Assembly (NCBI GenBank): GCA_003599855.1
Contig: QZKG01000040.1
Coordinates: 1 to 39,328 of the forward strand
DNA: 39,328 nt
Source of the DNA: Gaiellales bacterium
GTDB lineage: Bacteria > Actinomycetota > Thermoleophilia > BMS3ABIN01
Direction: 5' to 3'
The translations under genes were made by a program, and so were the position numbers. The notes below the pieces were generated by a model, which saw only the letters and a program-made list of their open reading frames with translations, searched no databases and was not told the DNA's origin. Positions 7,678 to 14,429 of this stretch are shown here, one piece after another (position 1 is the stretch's first letter; each line of letters opens with the position of its first letter).

Positions 7678-8805
7678 CTAGCCGACCTCGGACTCCGAGA
7701 ACGGCACGGCGACGGCGTCGTAACCCCTGCCTTTCAGGGTGGACACGGCTCGCCCGGCGGTATCGCCGCCCGACACCACCAGCGAGAGGACCCCGCCCAG
7801 ATCGACGCTGATCCGGTGGAAGGACAGATCATCGATGTTGATGCCGGCGTTCCCCAGGGCCACCGTGACATCGCTGAGAACGCCCGGGCGGTCCGGCACG
7901 GGGACCTTGACCACGAACAGTTCCGAGGGGGCCAGGTGCTCCGCCTCGAGCATGCGGTTGCGCTTGTCCGCGGCCTGGATGATCATCTCCGAAAGGAACT
8001 CCTCATCACCCTCGTCGAGGGCGCGGGTTATCCTCTGGATGTTCTCTACATGCACGCGGCAGGCATCCGCCAGCCATTGGCGGTTCTCCATGAAGATGTC
8101 GGTCCAGACGCGCGGGTTGCTGCCGGCGGTGCGGGTGAGGTCGCGGAAGCTCGGCCCTGCCGAGAGCAGCGCTTCCCGTCCGTCGAGGCTGACGCTGCCA
8201 ACCTGGTTCATGGCGGAGCTGGCCAGCACGTGGGGCAGGTGGCTCACCAGGGCCATGATGCGGTCGTGGGCATCAGGATCGATGGCTGTCGGCAGGGCTC
8301 CGATGCCGGCGATGAAGCCGTGGAGCCTCTCGTAGCTTGTAGGATCGACGCTCTCCCCGGTTGTCAGGAAGTAGGTCGCCTTCTCGTACAGGTCCTCGCG
8401 GGCGTTCTTCACGCCGGCGGTCTCGGAGCCGCAGACAGGGTGGCCGCCGATGAAATGTCGCTGTTCCCTGGCGGTGAGCGCCGCCATGATGCGCGACTTG
8501 GTACTGCCCATGTCGGTGACGATGCAGCCGGGCCTGGTGGCCGCCATGGCCTGGCGGCCGATGTCGAGGATCGTGCGCACCGGCGTGGCGATGAAACAGA
8601 TGTCCGCCTCGCTGACCGCTTCCTCCACCGATCCGGCGGCGTCGGTGATGGCGCCGATCTCGAGCGCGTCAGTCAGGGTCCTCCGGCTGCGGCTGAAGCC
8701 CAGGACCCGCTCGACGCCCAGGCGCTCACGTGCTGCCAGGCCCATGGACCCTCCCATGAGCCCGACGCCGATAATAGCGATGGTTGTATCTGAATGATCA
8801 GGCAT
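7678..8805 (-). CDS. tyrA: Prephenate dehydrogenase with C-terminal ACT domain
   Basis: Oxidative decarboxylation of prephenate to 4-hydroxyphenylpyruvate for tyrosine synthesis. Arogenate cannot be excluded as substrate. The 375-residue protein opens with a Rossmann NAD(P)-binding motif (IIGVGLMGGSMGLAAR). It contains the conserved HPVCGSETAGV segment and the helical dimer region. It ends with an ACT domain from about residue 295 (KVPVPDRPGVLSDVTVAL, then DDLSFHRI). ACT domains usually bind an amino acid, so feedback control by tyrosine or phenylalanine is likely. The gene lies between aroF (31-nt gap) and aroA (2-nt gap). Confidence 0.94.
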   Translation of the reverse strand: MPDHSDTTIAIIGVGLMGGSMGLAARERLGVERVLGFSRSRRTLTDALEIGAITDAAGSVEEAVSEADICFIATPVRTILDIGRQAMAATRPGCIVTDMGSTKSRIMAALTAREQRHFIGGHPVCGSETAGVKNAREDLYEKATYFLTTGESVDPTSYERLHGFIAGIGALPTAIDPDAHDRIMALVSHLPHVLASSAMNQVGSVSLDGREALLSAGPSFRDLTRTAGSNPRVWTDIFMENRQWLADACRVHVENIQRITRALDEGDEEFLSEMIIQAADKRNRMLEAEHLAPSELFVVKVPVPDRPGVLSDVTVALGNAGINIDDLSFHRISVDLGGVLSLVVSGGDTAGRAVSTLKGRGYDAVAVPFSESEVG

Positions 8806-8836
8806 GGCGTCTACATGACCTGGACAGATGGCTTCT

Positions 8837-9853
8837 TCAGGAGACCTTGCGGCCGCCGATTTCGACGTAGCGCCTGATCTCCTCGGTAAAACTCATGAAA
8901 TCATCCACGGGCAGGGACTGGGAACCGTCGCAAAGCGCCTGCTCCGGATCGGGGTGCGTCTCCACCAGCAGGCCGTCGGCGCCGACGGCCACCGAGGCCA
9001 GGGACATGGGCAGCACGAGGTCCCGCTTGCCAGTGGCGTGGCTGGGGTCTACCACCACCGGCAGGTGGCTCTGCTTCTTGATGACCGGTATGGCGGACAG
9101 GTCCAGAGTGAAACGTGTGGCCGTCTCAAAGGTGCGGATGCCGCGCTCGCATAGTATGACGTCCGGGTTCCCTTCCTTGAGGATGTACTCAGCGGCCATC
9201 AACAGCTCCTCGATGGTGGCGCTCATGCCGCGCTTGAGCAGCACCGGCCGCTCCACTTTGCCCACTTCCGAGAGCAGGTGGAAATTCTGCATGTTGCGCG
9301 TGCCGATCTGGATGACGTCGGCGTACTTGAGGATGGTCTCCACGTCGCGCGGGTCCATCAGCTCGGTGACGATCGGCAGGCCGGTCTCCTCGCGCGCCGC
9401 CGCCATGATCCTCAGCCCTTCCTCGCCCATGCCCTGGAAGCTGTAAGGGGAGGTACGGGGCTTGTAGGCGCCGCCGCGGAGCATCGAGGCGCCGGCGGCC
9501 TTCGCCTGGCGCGCCGCCTCCATGTACTGCTCCTCGCTCTCCACCGAACAGGGGCCGGCGATCAGGGCGAACATACCACCACCCAGGGCCTTCCCCCCCG
9601 CCGTCACCACCGTGTCGTCGGGATGGGCCTGGCGGCTGGCCAGCTTGAAGGGCTTGAGGATCGGCTGCACCTTCTCCACCCCCGGCATGGCGTCCAGGGG
9701 CAGTGTCTTGATCTGCTCATCGTCGCCGATGGCGCCGATTATGGTCAGGAATTCGCCCTGGGAGACGTGACCGCGCGCGCCGATGCTCTCCAGCCGTTCC
9801 ACTACGTGCCTTACCTGCTCCTCGCTGGCATCGGGCTTCATTATGATGATCAT
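8837..9853 (-). CDS. aroF: 3-deoxy-7-phosphoheptulonate (DAHP) synthase, type I-beta with ferredoxin-like N-domain
   Basis: First step of the shikimate pathway: condenses PEP and erythrose-4-phosphate. From the ATG at 9853 the protein has 338 residues. A ferredoxin-like regulatory domain (about 1-70, MIIIMKPDASEEQ) precedes a TIM barrel with IAGPCSVESEEQ, LRGGAYKPRTSPYSFQG, IGTRNMQNF, LLKRGMSATIEE, LCERGIRTFE and VVDPSHATGKRDL. This is the AroF/KDO8P-synthase-like beta class. A longer frame to 9916 exists, but the family starts at MIIIMK, and AAGGGA lies about 10 nt upstream of 9853. It is the first gene of the aroF-tyrA-aroA-cmk unit and lies just downstream of the structured element at 9966-10127, which could control it. 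Confidence 0.95.
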   Translation of the reverse strand: MIIIMKPDASEEQVRHVVERLESIGARGHVSQGEFLTIIGAIGDDEQIKTLPLDAMPGVEKVQPILKPFKLASRQAHPDDTVVTAGGKALGGGMFALIAGPCSVESEEQYMEAARQAKAAGASMLRGGAYKPRTSPYSFQGMGEEGLRIMAAAREETGLPIVTELMDPRDVETILKYADVIQIGTRNMQNFHLLSEVGKVERPVLLKRGMSATIEELLMAAEYILKEGNPDVILCERGIRTFETATRFTLDLSAIPVIKKQSHLPVVVDPSHATGKRDLVLPMSLASVAVGADGLLVETHPDPEQALCDGSQSLPVDDFMSFTEEIRRYVEIGGRKVS

Positions 9854-9965
9854 CGCTGTGATTCCCTTCGTATCTTCTCCTGGACGGCGGGACCGACGCG
9901 CTCCGGCCCGCGCCAACGTGTAATTCTAACACTCATGCGGGACAAGGAGAAACTGGCGGGCAGAG

Positions 9966-10127
9966 TAAAAAACTGGCCCCAAGAAACCTTCCGATTGTTT
10001 TTATCCCCGGTCGCGGAGTTGGTGTCTCCGCTGTTGAAGCTTCCAACAGGATGTTGTCCGCTTCCTTGACTTACCGGGCCCACAATCTTCCGACTTCTTG
10101 GGGCTCTCATCTCCCTTGCGGGAGATG
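9966..10127 (-). ncRNA. Candidate structured RNA of about 160 nt (independent sRNA or aroF leader/attenuator), unidentified family
   Basis: Read on the minus strand, a GATAAT -10-like box (10132-10137) is followed at the right distance by an 8-bp hairpin with a GCAA tetraloop (10108-10127). Next comes a closing stem of 10 bp (10095-10104 with 9976-9985), a symmetric 7x7 internal loop, and a further 5 bp (10083-10087 with 9993-9997). Inside lie a 6-bp stem (10073-10078 with 10006-10011) and two hairpins (10031-10049 and 10013-10031, sharing one base). Right after the closing stem comes a run of six U (9967-9972), as at an intrinsic terminator. The GNRA loop exists only on this strand, which sets the direction. 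I do not recognise a known family. The -35 is weak. It ends about 113 nt before the aroF start, so a cis-acting attenuator is an alternative to a free RNA. Confidence 0.5.
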
Positions 10128-10131
10128 TTGC

Positions 10132-10137
10132 ATTATC
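10132..10137 (-). promoter_or_regulatory. -10-like box (GATAAT) for the candidate RNA upstream of aroF
   Basis: GATAAT on the minus strand matches the TATAAT consensus at five of six positions. It would place the transcription start at about 10125, the foot of the first hairpin. No good -35 hexamer is visible 16-18 nt upstream. Confidence 0.35.
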
Positions 10138-10186
10138 TTTCCCGGACCTGAAGAAAAATAAACCGCCGGCGGCAGGAAAACATCAA

Positions 10187-10378
10187 GCCACCCGGCAAAC
10201 GACTCCCCAGATGCCGATGCCGGGTGGCCAGATATCCAGGGCAAAGCCCTGTATACTTGAACCAGGAGCTCCCTCGCCGGAAACTCCCGTACCGAGGCTG
10301 TAAACCACAGCCCCTTTGCGGGAACCAGGACACGGCGTCCCCTCCGTGCGATGCTGCGGACGGCTGGGAACGATTCCC
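10187..10378 (+). other. Chain of hairpins in the 5' region of the ECF sigma gene
   Basis: Five local inverted repeats follow each other. They are an 11-bp perfect stem (10187-10197 with 10218-10228, 20-nt loop), CAGGGC-AAA-GCCCTG (10237-10251), GGCTGT with ACAGCC (10296-10312), CACGG with CCGTG (10331-10348) and GGGAA-CGA-TTCCC (10366-10378). The density suggests a structured leader RNA or several protein-binding palindromes. It matches no riboswitch consensus that I know. Confidence 0.4.
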
Positions 10379-10393
10379 TTACTTACTGATAAC
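10366..10393 (+). promoter_or_regulatory. Possible ECF-type promoter upstream of the sigma gene
   Basis: GGGAAC at 10366-10371 resembles the GGAAC -35 element used by many ECF sigma factors. It is followed after 16 nt by GATAAC (10388-10393). If real, it could be an autoregulated promoter. The GGGAA also lies in a small hairpin, so the call is weak. Confidence 0.25.
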
Positions 10394-10451
10394 GAAAACC
10401 TGGGAAAAAGGTTACGGGTCAGTGGGCATATCCCCGATAATATTCCCGGCG

Positions 10452-10488
10452 GCGGTCCCTGGCCCGGCCACGCCGGCCCAGGGACCGC
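10452..10488 (+). other. 37-nt near-perfect hairpin 42 nt upstream of the sigma gene start
   Basis: GCGGTCCCTGG (10452-10462) pairs exactly with CCAGGGACCGC (10478-10488). After one C/C mismatch, five more pairs (CCGGC with GCCGG) close a 3-nt loop. There is no T-run after it, so it is probably not a terminator. It may be a stable 5'-UTR hairpin affecting translation or mRNA stability, or an operator. Confidence 0.6.
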
Positions 10489-10530
10489 GTAACCAATCTG
10501 CCCAAATACCGTTATATCAATAGGACACAA

Positions 10531-11097
10531 TTGAGCGGGAAAGAAAATTTGGAAGAACTTGTTGAGCGGGTAAAACAGGGGGATATATCTGCCTTTGGCA
10601 GGATATACGATCGCCTTTTCGATAAGGTATACGGCTACGTCTACCGCCAGGTCGGCAAGAGGGCTGAAGCGGAAGACATAACATCGGGTGTTTTTTTGAA
10701 CGCTTTCGAGAAAATCGGCGGTTTCACCTGGCAGGGGGCCGGCTTCAACGCCTGGATCTTCCGTATCGCCCACAACAGCGTCATCGACCACTTCCGCCGG
10801 CAGGGTCGCCCCTTCTTCGAGATCGAGGCAGTCGAGGAGACTCTGGAACAGCCGGCGGCCGGCCTCGAGGAGATGATCGACACTGCCTGGGAGGAAGAAG
10901 AGCTGTACGCGGCGATAGATGATCTGCCGGACGAACAGAAACAGGTGATCCTGCTGCGGCTGATGGTGAATCTCAGCAACAGGGAGATCGGCGAAGTCCT
11001 GTCCAAGAGCGAGGGCGCCGTCAAGGCCCTCCAGCACCGGGCCATGACCAATCTGAGGAAGTCGCTGGCCGGCTCCCGGAGGAACGAAGATGGATGA
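10531..11097 (+). CDS. ECF-type RNA polymerase sigma factor (sigma-70 family)
   Basis: A 188-residue alternative sigma factor with the two ECF regions. Region 2 covers about residues 18-91 (DISAFGRIYDRLFDKVYGYV, then AEDITSGVFLNAFE and FNAWIFRIAHNSVIDHFRR). Region 4 covers about 128-180 (DDLPDEQKQVILLRLMVNLS, then the helix-turn-helix NREIGEVLSKSEGAVKALQHR). The start is TTG at 10531, with AGGA (10522-10525) five nt upstream. The gene overlaps the next one by 8 nt. Pairing with a membrane DUF5667-type protein suggests that the partner controls it from the membrane. The trigger and regulon cannot be read from the sequence. Confidence 0.93.
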   Translation: MSGKENLEELVERVKQGDISAFGRIYDRLFDKVYGYVYRQVGKRAEAEDITSGVFLNAFEKIGGFTWQGAGFNAWIFRIAHNSVIDHFRRQGRPFFEIEAVEETLEQPAAGLEEMIDTAWEEEELYAAIDDLPDEQKQVILLRLMVNLSNREIGEVLSKSEGAVKALQHRAMTNLRKSLAGSRRNEDG

Positions 11098-12109
11098 GCG
11101 GATAGAAGATATCCTGGATGAATGCATCGATGCTGTCCTGAACGGCGGCGTGGGAATCGAAGATGCCATCGCCCGTTACCCCGGCCATGAAGCCGGGCTT
11201 GAGCCGCTGGTCCGGCTGGCGGTCGAAGGACGTGAGGCTCTCAGGGTGGAAATCCCCCGGGAATCCTTCTATACCACGAAGACCAGGGTCATGGAAGGCG
11301 TCCGTGAAGCAGCTGCGCGCCGCAACCTGGAGCAGCAGGTGACATCGGGCCGGTCGCGGCGCGGCCGCATCGGCCTGAAGCCCCTGGCATGGATCACGGC
11401 GACGTTCATGCTGCTTTCCGGAGGCACCGCGCTGGCCGCTTCGGCTGCCGGCCCGGACAGCCTGCTCTACCCGCTGAAGCAGCGCATGGAAGAAGCGCGC
11501 ACCAGCCTGATCAGGGATGACCTGGACAAGGCCAGGCGCGAAGCGGGTTACGCCGGCAAGCGGCTCGATGAGATCGCCGACATGGCGGCCAAGGGGAAGC
11601 CGGAAATCATACCCGACCTGGTCTACCGCTATGAACTGCACCTGGACAAGGCGATCGGCTACGCCAACCAGGCGAAGGCCGACGGCCAGGACGCGTCAGA
11701 GGTCTATGCCATGATCGATGACCTCCAGGAGCGCTTCGCATCACTCCTGGGTGAGATCTTCGATCAGCTGCCCGAGGAAATCCGCAGGGAGCTGTTCGCC
11801 GGCGGCGCCAGCGGCGCCATGGCCGGCAGTTCGGTGGCGGGTGGGACCGGCCGGGGATCCAGCCCCGCCGGAACGCGGCCGGCAGCAGGTGATGACGATG
11901 ATGACCGCTACGAGACGCCCTCGGGCGCGGATGATGACGAATCAGAACACGACACAGCCCCCTCCCGGCCGGGAAGCCCCGGGAGTAGCGGCACCGACGA
12001 CTCCCACGGAAGCGAGTCACCTGACAGTGACGGGGTCGATGGGGGCGACAGCGCCTCCAGTCACGGCGAAACTCCCACCGACGACCACGAGGAAACGGAC
12101 CACGATTGA
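11090..12109 (+). CDS. DUF5667-type single-pass membrane protein, likely partner/regulator of the ECF sigma factor
   Basis: 339 residues. Residues 1-55 (MDERIEDILDECIDAVLNGG, then RYPGHEAGLEPLV) match the cytoplasmic N-terminus of proteins paired with this sigma type. One membrane segment lies at about 97-120 (PLAWITATFMLLSGGTALAA). Residues 121-236 are a helical DUF5667-like region (PDSLLYPLKQRMEEARTSL, then REAGYAGKRLDEIADMAAK). The tail from about 266 is disordered, rich in Asp, Ser and Gly with several His, and would lie outside the cell. By analogy the N-terminus would hold the sigma factor and the outer part would sense a signal, but an anti-sigma function for DUF5667 is inference. It overlaps the sigma gene by 8 nt, indicating coupled translation. 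Confidence 0.8.
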   Translation: MDERIEDILDECIDAVLNGGVGIEDAIARYPGHEAGLEPLVRLAVEGREALRVEIPRESFYTTKTRVMEGVREAAARRNLEQQVTSGRSRRGRIGLKPLAWITATFMLLSGGTALAASAAGPDSLLYPLKQRMEEARTSLIRDDLDKARREAGYAGKRLDEIADMAAKGKPEIIPDLVYRYELHLDKAIGYANQAKADGQDASEVYAMIDDLQERFASLLGEIFDQLPEEIRRELFAGGASGAMAGSSVAGGTGRGSSPAGTRPAAGDDDDDRYETPSGADDDESEHDTAPSRPGSPGSSGTDDSHGSESPDSDGVDGGDSASSHGETPTDDHEETDHD

Positions 12110-12125
12110 GGCCCGTGCCGGGCCT
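12109..12125. terminator. Small hairpin between the convergent DUF5667 and hisC genes
   Basis: AGGCCC (12109-12114) and GGGCCT (12120-12125) form a perfect 6-bp stem with a GTGCC loop in the 34-bp convergent gap. The position suits a bidirectional terminator, but no T-run follows on either strand. Confidence 0.4.
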
Positions 12126-12143
12126 GCCTGCATGCCCGGCCGG

Positions 12144-13241
12144 TCAGGAACCGCTCTTGATCTCTCCGAGCCGCCTGAGGAACGTCTTGTTCTCCGCAGG
12201 CGTACCGACGCTGACGCGGATGAATCCGGGACACGCCAGGGGCTTGCCGGGACGAACGATGACACCCCGCCGCATCAGTTCCTGCGGCACCTCGTCGGCC
12301 GGCAGCGACAGGTGGCGCACATCCACCAGCATGAAGTTGCTCTGGGTCTCGACATAGCCGATCTCCAGGGCGGCCAGGCCTTCATATAACTGGTTCCGGC
12401 CCTCGCGGTTCATCTGCCGCCGTTCCTCAAGCCTGCCCTCCAGCTCCAGCGCCCTCATCGCCGCCGCCTGACCGAGCATGTTGACGTTGAAGGGCTGCCG
12501 CACCTTGTCGATGGCGTCCCTCACATCGGCCGGGCACAGCCCGTAACCGACCCTGAGGCCGCAGAGCCCGTAGATCTTGGAGAAGGTGCGTGTGACGACG
12601 ACGTTCTCGTGCCGGCGGAAGAGCTCGATGCCCTGCTGGGAATCATCCTCTTCGACGTACTCGTTATAAGCCTCGTCCAGCACCAGCAGGCAGTCCTGCG
12701 GGAGGCCGGCTGCAAACGCCGCGATCTCGCTGTAAGGAGCGTAGGACCCCGTGGGGTTGTGAGGGTTCGTCAGGAAGATGATCCGCGTCCTGTCGTTGAC
12801 CGCGGCGGCCATCCCCTCGATGTCGTTGGCAAAGCCGCGCAGGGGCACCTTCACCGGAACGGCCCCCCGTGCCCGGGTCACCGACTCGTAAACCAGGAAC
12901 GCCGGGTCGGAGAAAACCGCCTCGTCACCGGGCTCCAGCATGATCATGCTGAGCCAGTAGAGCAGTTCGCAGGAACCGTTGCCCACGGTCACCTGCTCCG
13001 GCGTGACCGCGAAGCGCTCCGCCAGCGCCTGCCTGAGCTCGCGGCATTCGGCGTCGGGGTAGCGGTTGAGGAACTGGAACTTCTCATTGATGACGTCGAT
13101 GACTTCGGGGAAGGGCGGTACGGGCGACTCGTTGGAGGCGAGCTTGATCACTTCGTCGAGGCCGTACTGCCGCGCCACCACCTCGATGGGCGTCCCGCCC
13201 ACGTAGGGTTCCAGCCTGTCTATGTTCTTTACGAATCTCAT
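12144..13241 (-). CDS. hisC: Histidinol-phosphate aminotransferase
   Basis: PLP-dependent class I/II aminotransferase, 365 residues. The features expected of HisC are visible: LASNESPVPPFP near the N-terminus, TNPHNPTGSY, LVLDEAYNEY (the Asp that contacts the pyridine nitrogen), the PLP-binding Lys222 in RTFSKIYGLCGLRVGYG, and the C-terminal RPGKPLACPGFIRVSVGT. HisC makes L-histidinol phosphate. Many HisC enzymes also transaminate aromatic keto acids, and the next gene upstream is chorismate mutase, so a role in Phe/Tyr formation is possible. No other his gene is in the window. It is the last gene of the minus-strand unit starting near 17727. Confidence 0.93.
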   Translation of the reverse strand: MRFVKNIDRLEPYVGGTPIEVVARQYGLDEVIKLASNESPVPPFPEVIDVINEKFQFLNRYPDAECRELRQALAERFAVTPEQVTVGNGSCELLYWLSMIMLEPGDEAVFSDPAFLVYESVTRARGAVPVKVPLRGFANDIEGMAAAVNDRTRIIFLTNPHNPTGSYAPYSEIAAFAAGLPQDCLLVLDEAYNEYVEEDDSQQGIELFRRHENVVVTRTFSKIYGLCGLRVGYGLCPADVRDAIDKVRQPFNVNMLGQAAAMRALELEGRLEERRQMNREGRNQLYEGLAALEIGYVETQSNFMLVDVRHLSLPADEVPQELMRRGVIVRPGKPLACPGFIRVSVGTPAENKTFLRRLGEIKSGS

Positions 13242-13272
13242 GTCGTTGCGGATGATGAGGCCCGGGGCGCGC

Positions 13273-13650
13273 TCATTCGGGCAGGTCCGTCCTGAGCTGT
13301 CTTGCTCCGTGAAGGTAGGCGTGCCGGATCTCGCTTCGCCGCTTGAGTGAGTAGGTGTGCATCAGCACGCGGATGCACTTTTCCATGCTCCCCGCCACGG
13401 GAATCTCCTGGGAGCAGAGCAGCGGCACCTCGGCCAGCCCGATGCCGCGGGCAGCGACGGCGGGGAACTCGCTGACTATGTCGGGGGTCGTGGTGAAGAT
13501 GATGCTGACGATGGCGTCTGAACGGACGTCGTTGCGGTCCATCATCTCTTCGAGGACCTCGCTGGTGCGCTCCCGTATCTCATCCGGCGTGTCTTCCCGG
13601 ATGGTCGTCGCGCCGCGGATGGCGACCAGGCGCCACTCTCCCTTCCTCAT
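13273..13650 (-). CDS. aroH: Chorismate mutase, AroH (monofunctional, trimeric) class
   Basis: Converts chorismate to prephenate, the substrate of the TyrA encoded 5 kb away. The 125-residue protein has AroH-class hallmarks: the N-terminal VAIRGATTI with its active-site Arg, SIIFTTTPDI, the FPAVAARGIG segment, EVPLLCSQEIPV, and RVLMHTY in the C-terminal half with a further catalytic Arg. Size matches the Bacillus-type trimeric enzyme and not the helical AroQ type. The start overlaps the stop of the pseudouridine synthase gene by 4 nt, and hisC follows 31 nt downstream. Confidence 0.95.
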   Translation of the reverse strand: MRKGEWRLVAIRGATTIREDTPDEIRERTSEVLEEMMDRNDVRSDAIVSIIFTTTPDIVSEFPAVAARGIGLAEVPLLCSQEIPVAGSMEKCIRVLMHTYSLKRRSEIRHAYLHGARQLRTDLPE

Positions 13651-14375
13651 TCGCTACCTCGTTCAGATAGTCGTTTCAATGCCTCGACCTCGTCGGAGCC
13701 CAGCTCACGGAAATCCCCGGGAGCCATCCCCGCGTCGGTGAGCATAGCGTACTGCCGGCGGTGCAGCTTGAGGACCGGCCGGCCCACCGCCGCCAGCATC
13801 CGCCGCACCTGCCGCTTGCGGCCCTCGTGGATCACCAGCTCTACGATGGAGCCGCGCGGCGTGCGGCCGACGACCCGCACCCGGGCCGGCGCCGTCATGC
13901 CGTCCTCAAGGAGGACGCCGCCGGTCAGGCGCTCCACATCGCCCCGGGTAAGCATCCCTTCCACCTGAGCGACATATACTTTATCAATCCCGAAGCTGGG
14001 ATGCATCAGACGGTGGGCCAGGCCCCCGTCGTTGGTGACCAGCAGCAGACCGGTGGTGTCGATGTCCAGCCGGCCTACCGGGTAAAGCCTCCCCGGCCCG
14101 CCCACCATCTCTGTCACCGTCGGGCGGCCCTGGGGGTCGGTGACCGTCGTCACGACGCCGGCCGGCTTGTTGAGGAGCAGGTAGCGCAGCGGCTCGGGCG
14201 CCACCGGCCGTCCGTCCAGGAGCACCTCGTCCCCCGGGCTGACCCGGCTGCCCAGCTCCGTGACCACCTCGCCGTTGACGGTGACCCGGCCCGCCGTGAT
14301 GAGCTCCTCGCACTTGCGCCGGGCGGCGACACCAGCCCGGGCAAGGTATCTCTGTAAGCGTTCGCCAGGCATCAT
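13647..14375 (-). CDS. rluB: rRNA pseudouridine synthase, RsuA/RluB/E/F family
   Basis: Converts a specific uridine of rRNA to pseudouridine. The 242-residue protein has an N-terminal S4 RNA-binding domain (residues 5-60, RLQRYLARAGVAARRKCEEL and TVNGEVV). The catalytic domain follows, with YLLLNKPAGVVTTVTDPQGR, the active-site Asp in VGRLDIDTTGLLLVTNDG, and the C-terminal IHEGRKRQVRRMLAAVG. The family is clear; the exact target site (RluB-like 23S rRNA or another) is inferred from the usual scpB-rluB-cmk/aroH context. It overlaps aroH by 4 nt and follows scpB by 54 nt. Confidence 0.9.
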   Translation of the reverse strand: MMPGERLQRYLARAGVAARRKCEELITAGRVTVNGEVVTELGSRVSPGDEVLLDGRPVAPEPLRYLLLNKPAGVVTTVTDPQGRPTVTEMVGGPGRLYPVGRLDIDTTGLLLVTNDGGLAHRLMHPSFGIDKVYVAQVEGMLTRGDVERLTGGVLLEDGMTAPARVRVVGRTPRGSIVELVIHEGRKRQVRRMLAAVGRPVLKLHRRQYAMLTDAGMAPGDFRELGSDEVEALKRLSERGSE

Positions 14376-14429
14376 GGAATCGTCAGCCCTCGCATCAGCC
14401 TTTCGGGACGCCCCCCTGGGCCACCGCGG

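Larger units (their letters stand above)
9854..10530. other. 677-bp divergent intergenic region rich in RNA-like secondary structure; no credible protein gene
   Basis: It lies between minus-strand aroF and the plus-strand sigma gene. The aroF-proximal part holds a candidate minus-strand structured RNA (9966-10127). The sigma-proximal part holds a chain of hairpins on the plus strand (10187-10488). Open frames in it cut across these hairpins and show no recognisable protein. Confidence 0.75.

Noticed and set aside
9917..10110. 6S RNA
   Set aside because: Size and closing stem would fit, but there is no single large central bubble. Instead there is an extra 5' hairpin and a branched interior, so the name is not justified.
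9854..10130. T-box leader controlling aroF
   Set aside because: The conserved T-box sequence AGGGTGGNACCGCG is absent on the minus strand, and the helices do not follow the stem I to antiterminator order.
10133..10333. Minus-strand 66-codon open frame upstream of aroF
   Set aside because: It runs through the plus-strand hairpins, has no ribosome-binding site or recognisable domain, and is best explained as chance.
10187..10400. c-di-GMP or c-di-AMP riboswitch in the sigma gene leader
   Set aside because: CAGGGCAAA looks a little like part of the c-di-GMP class I element, but here it is just one arm of a small hairpin. The other conserved blocks of either riboswitch are missing.
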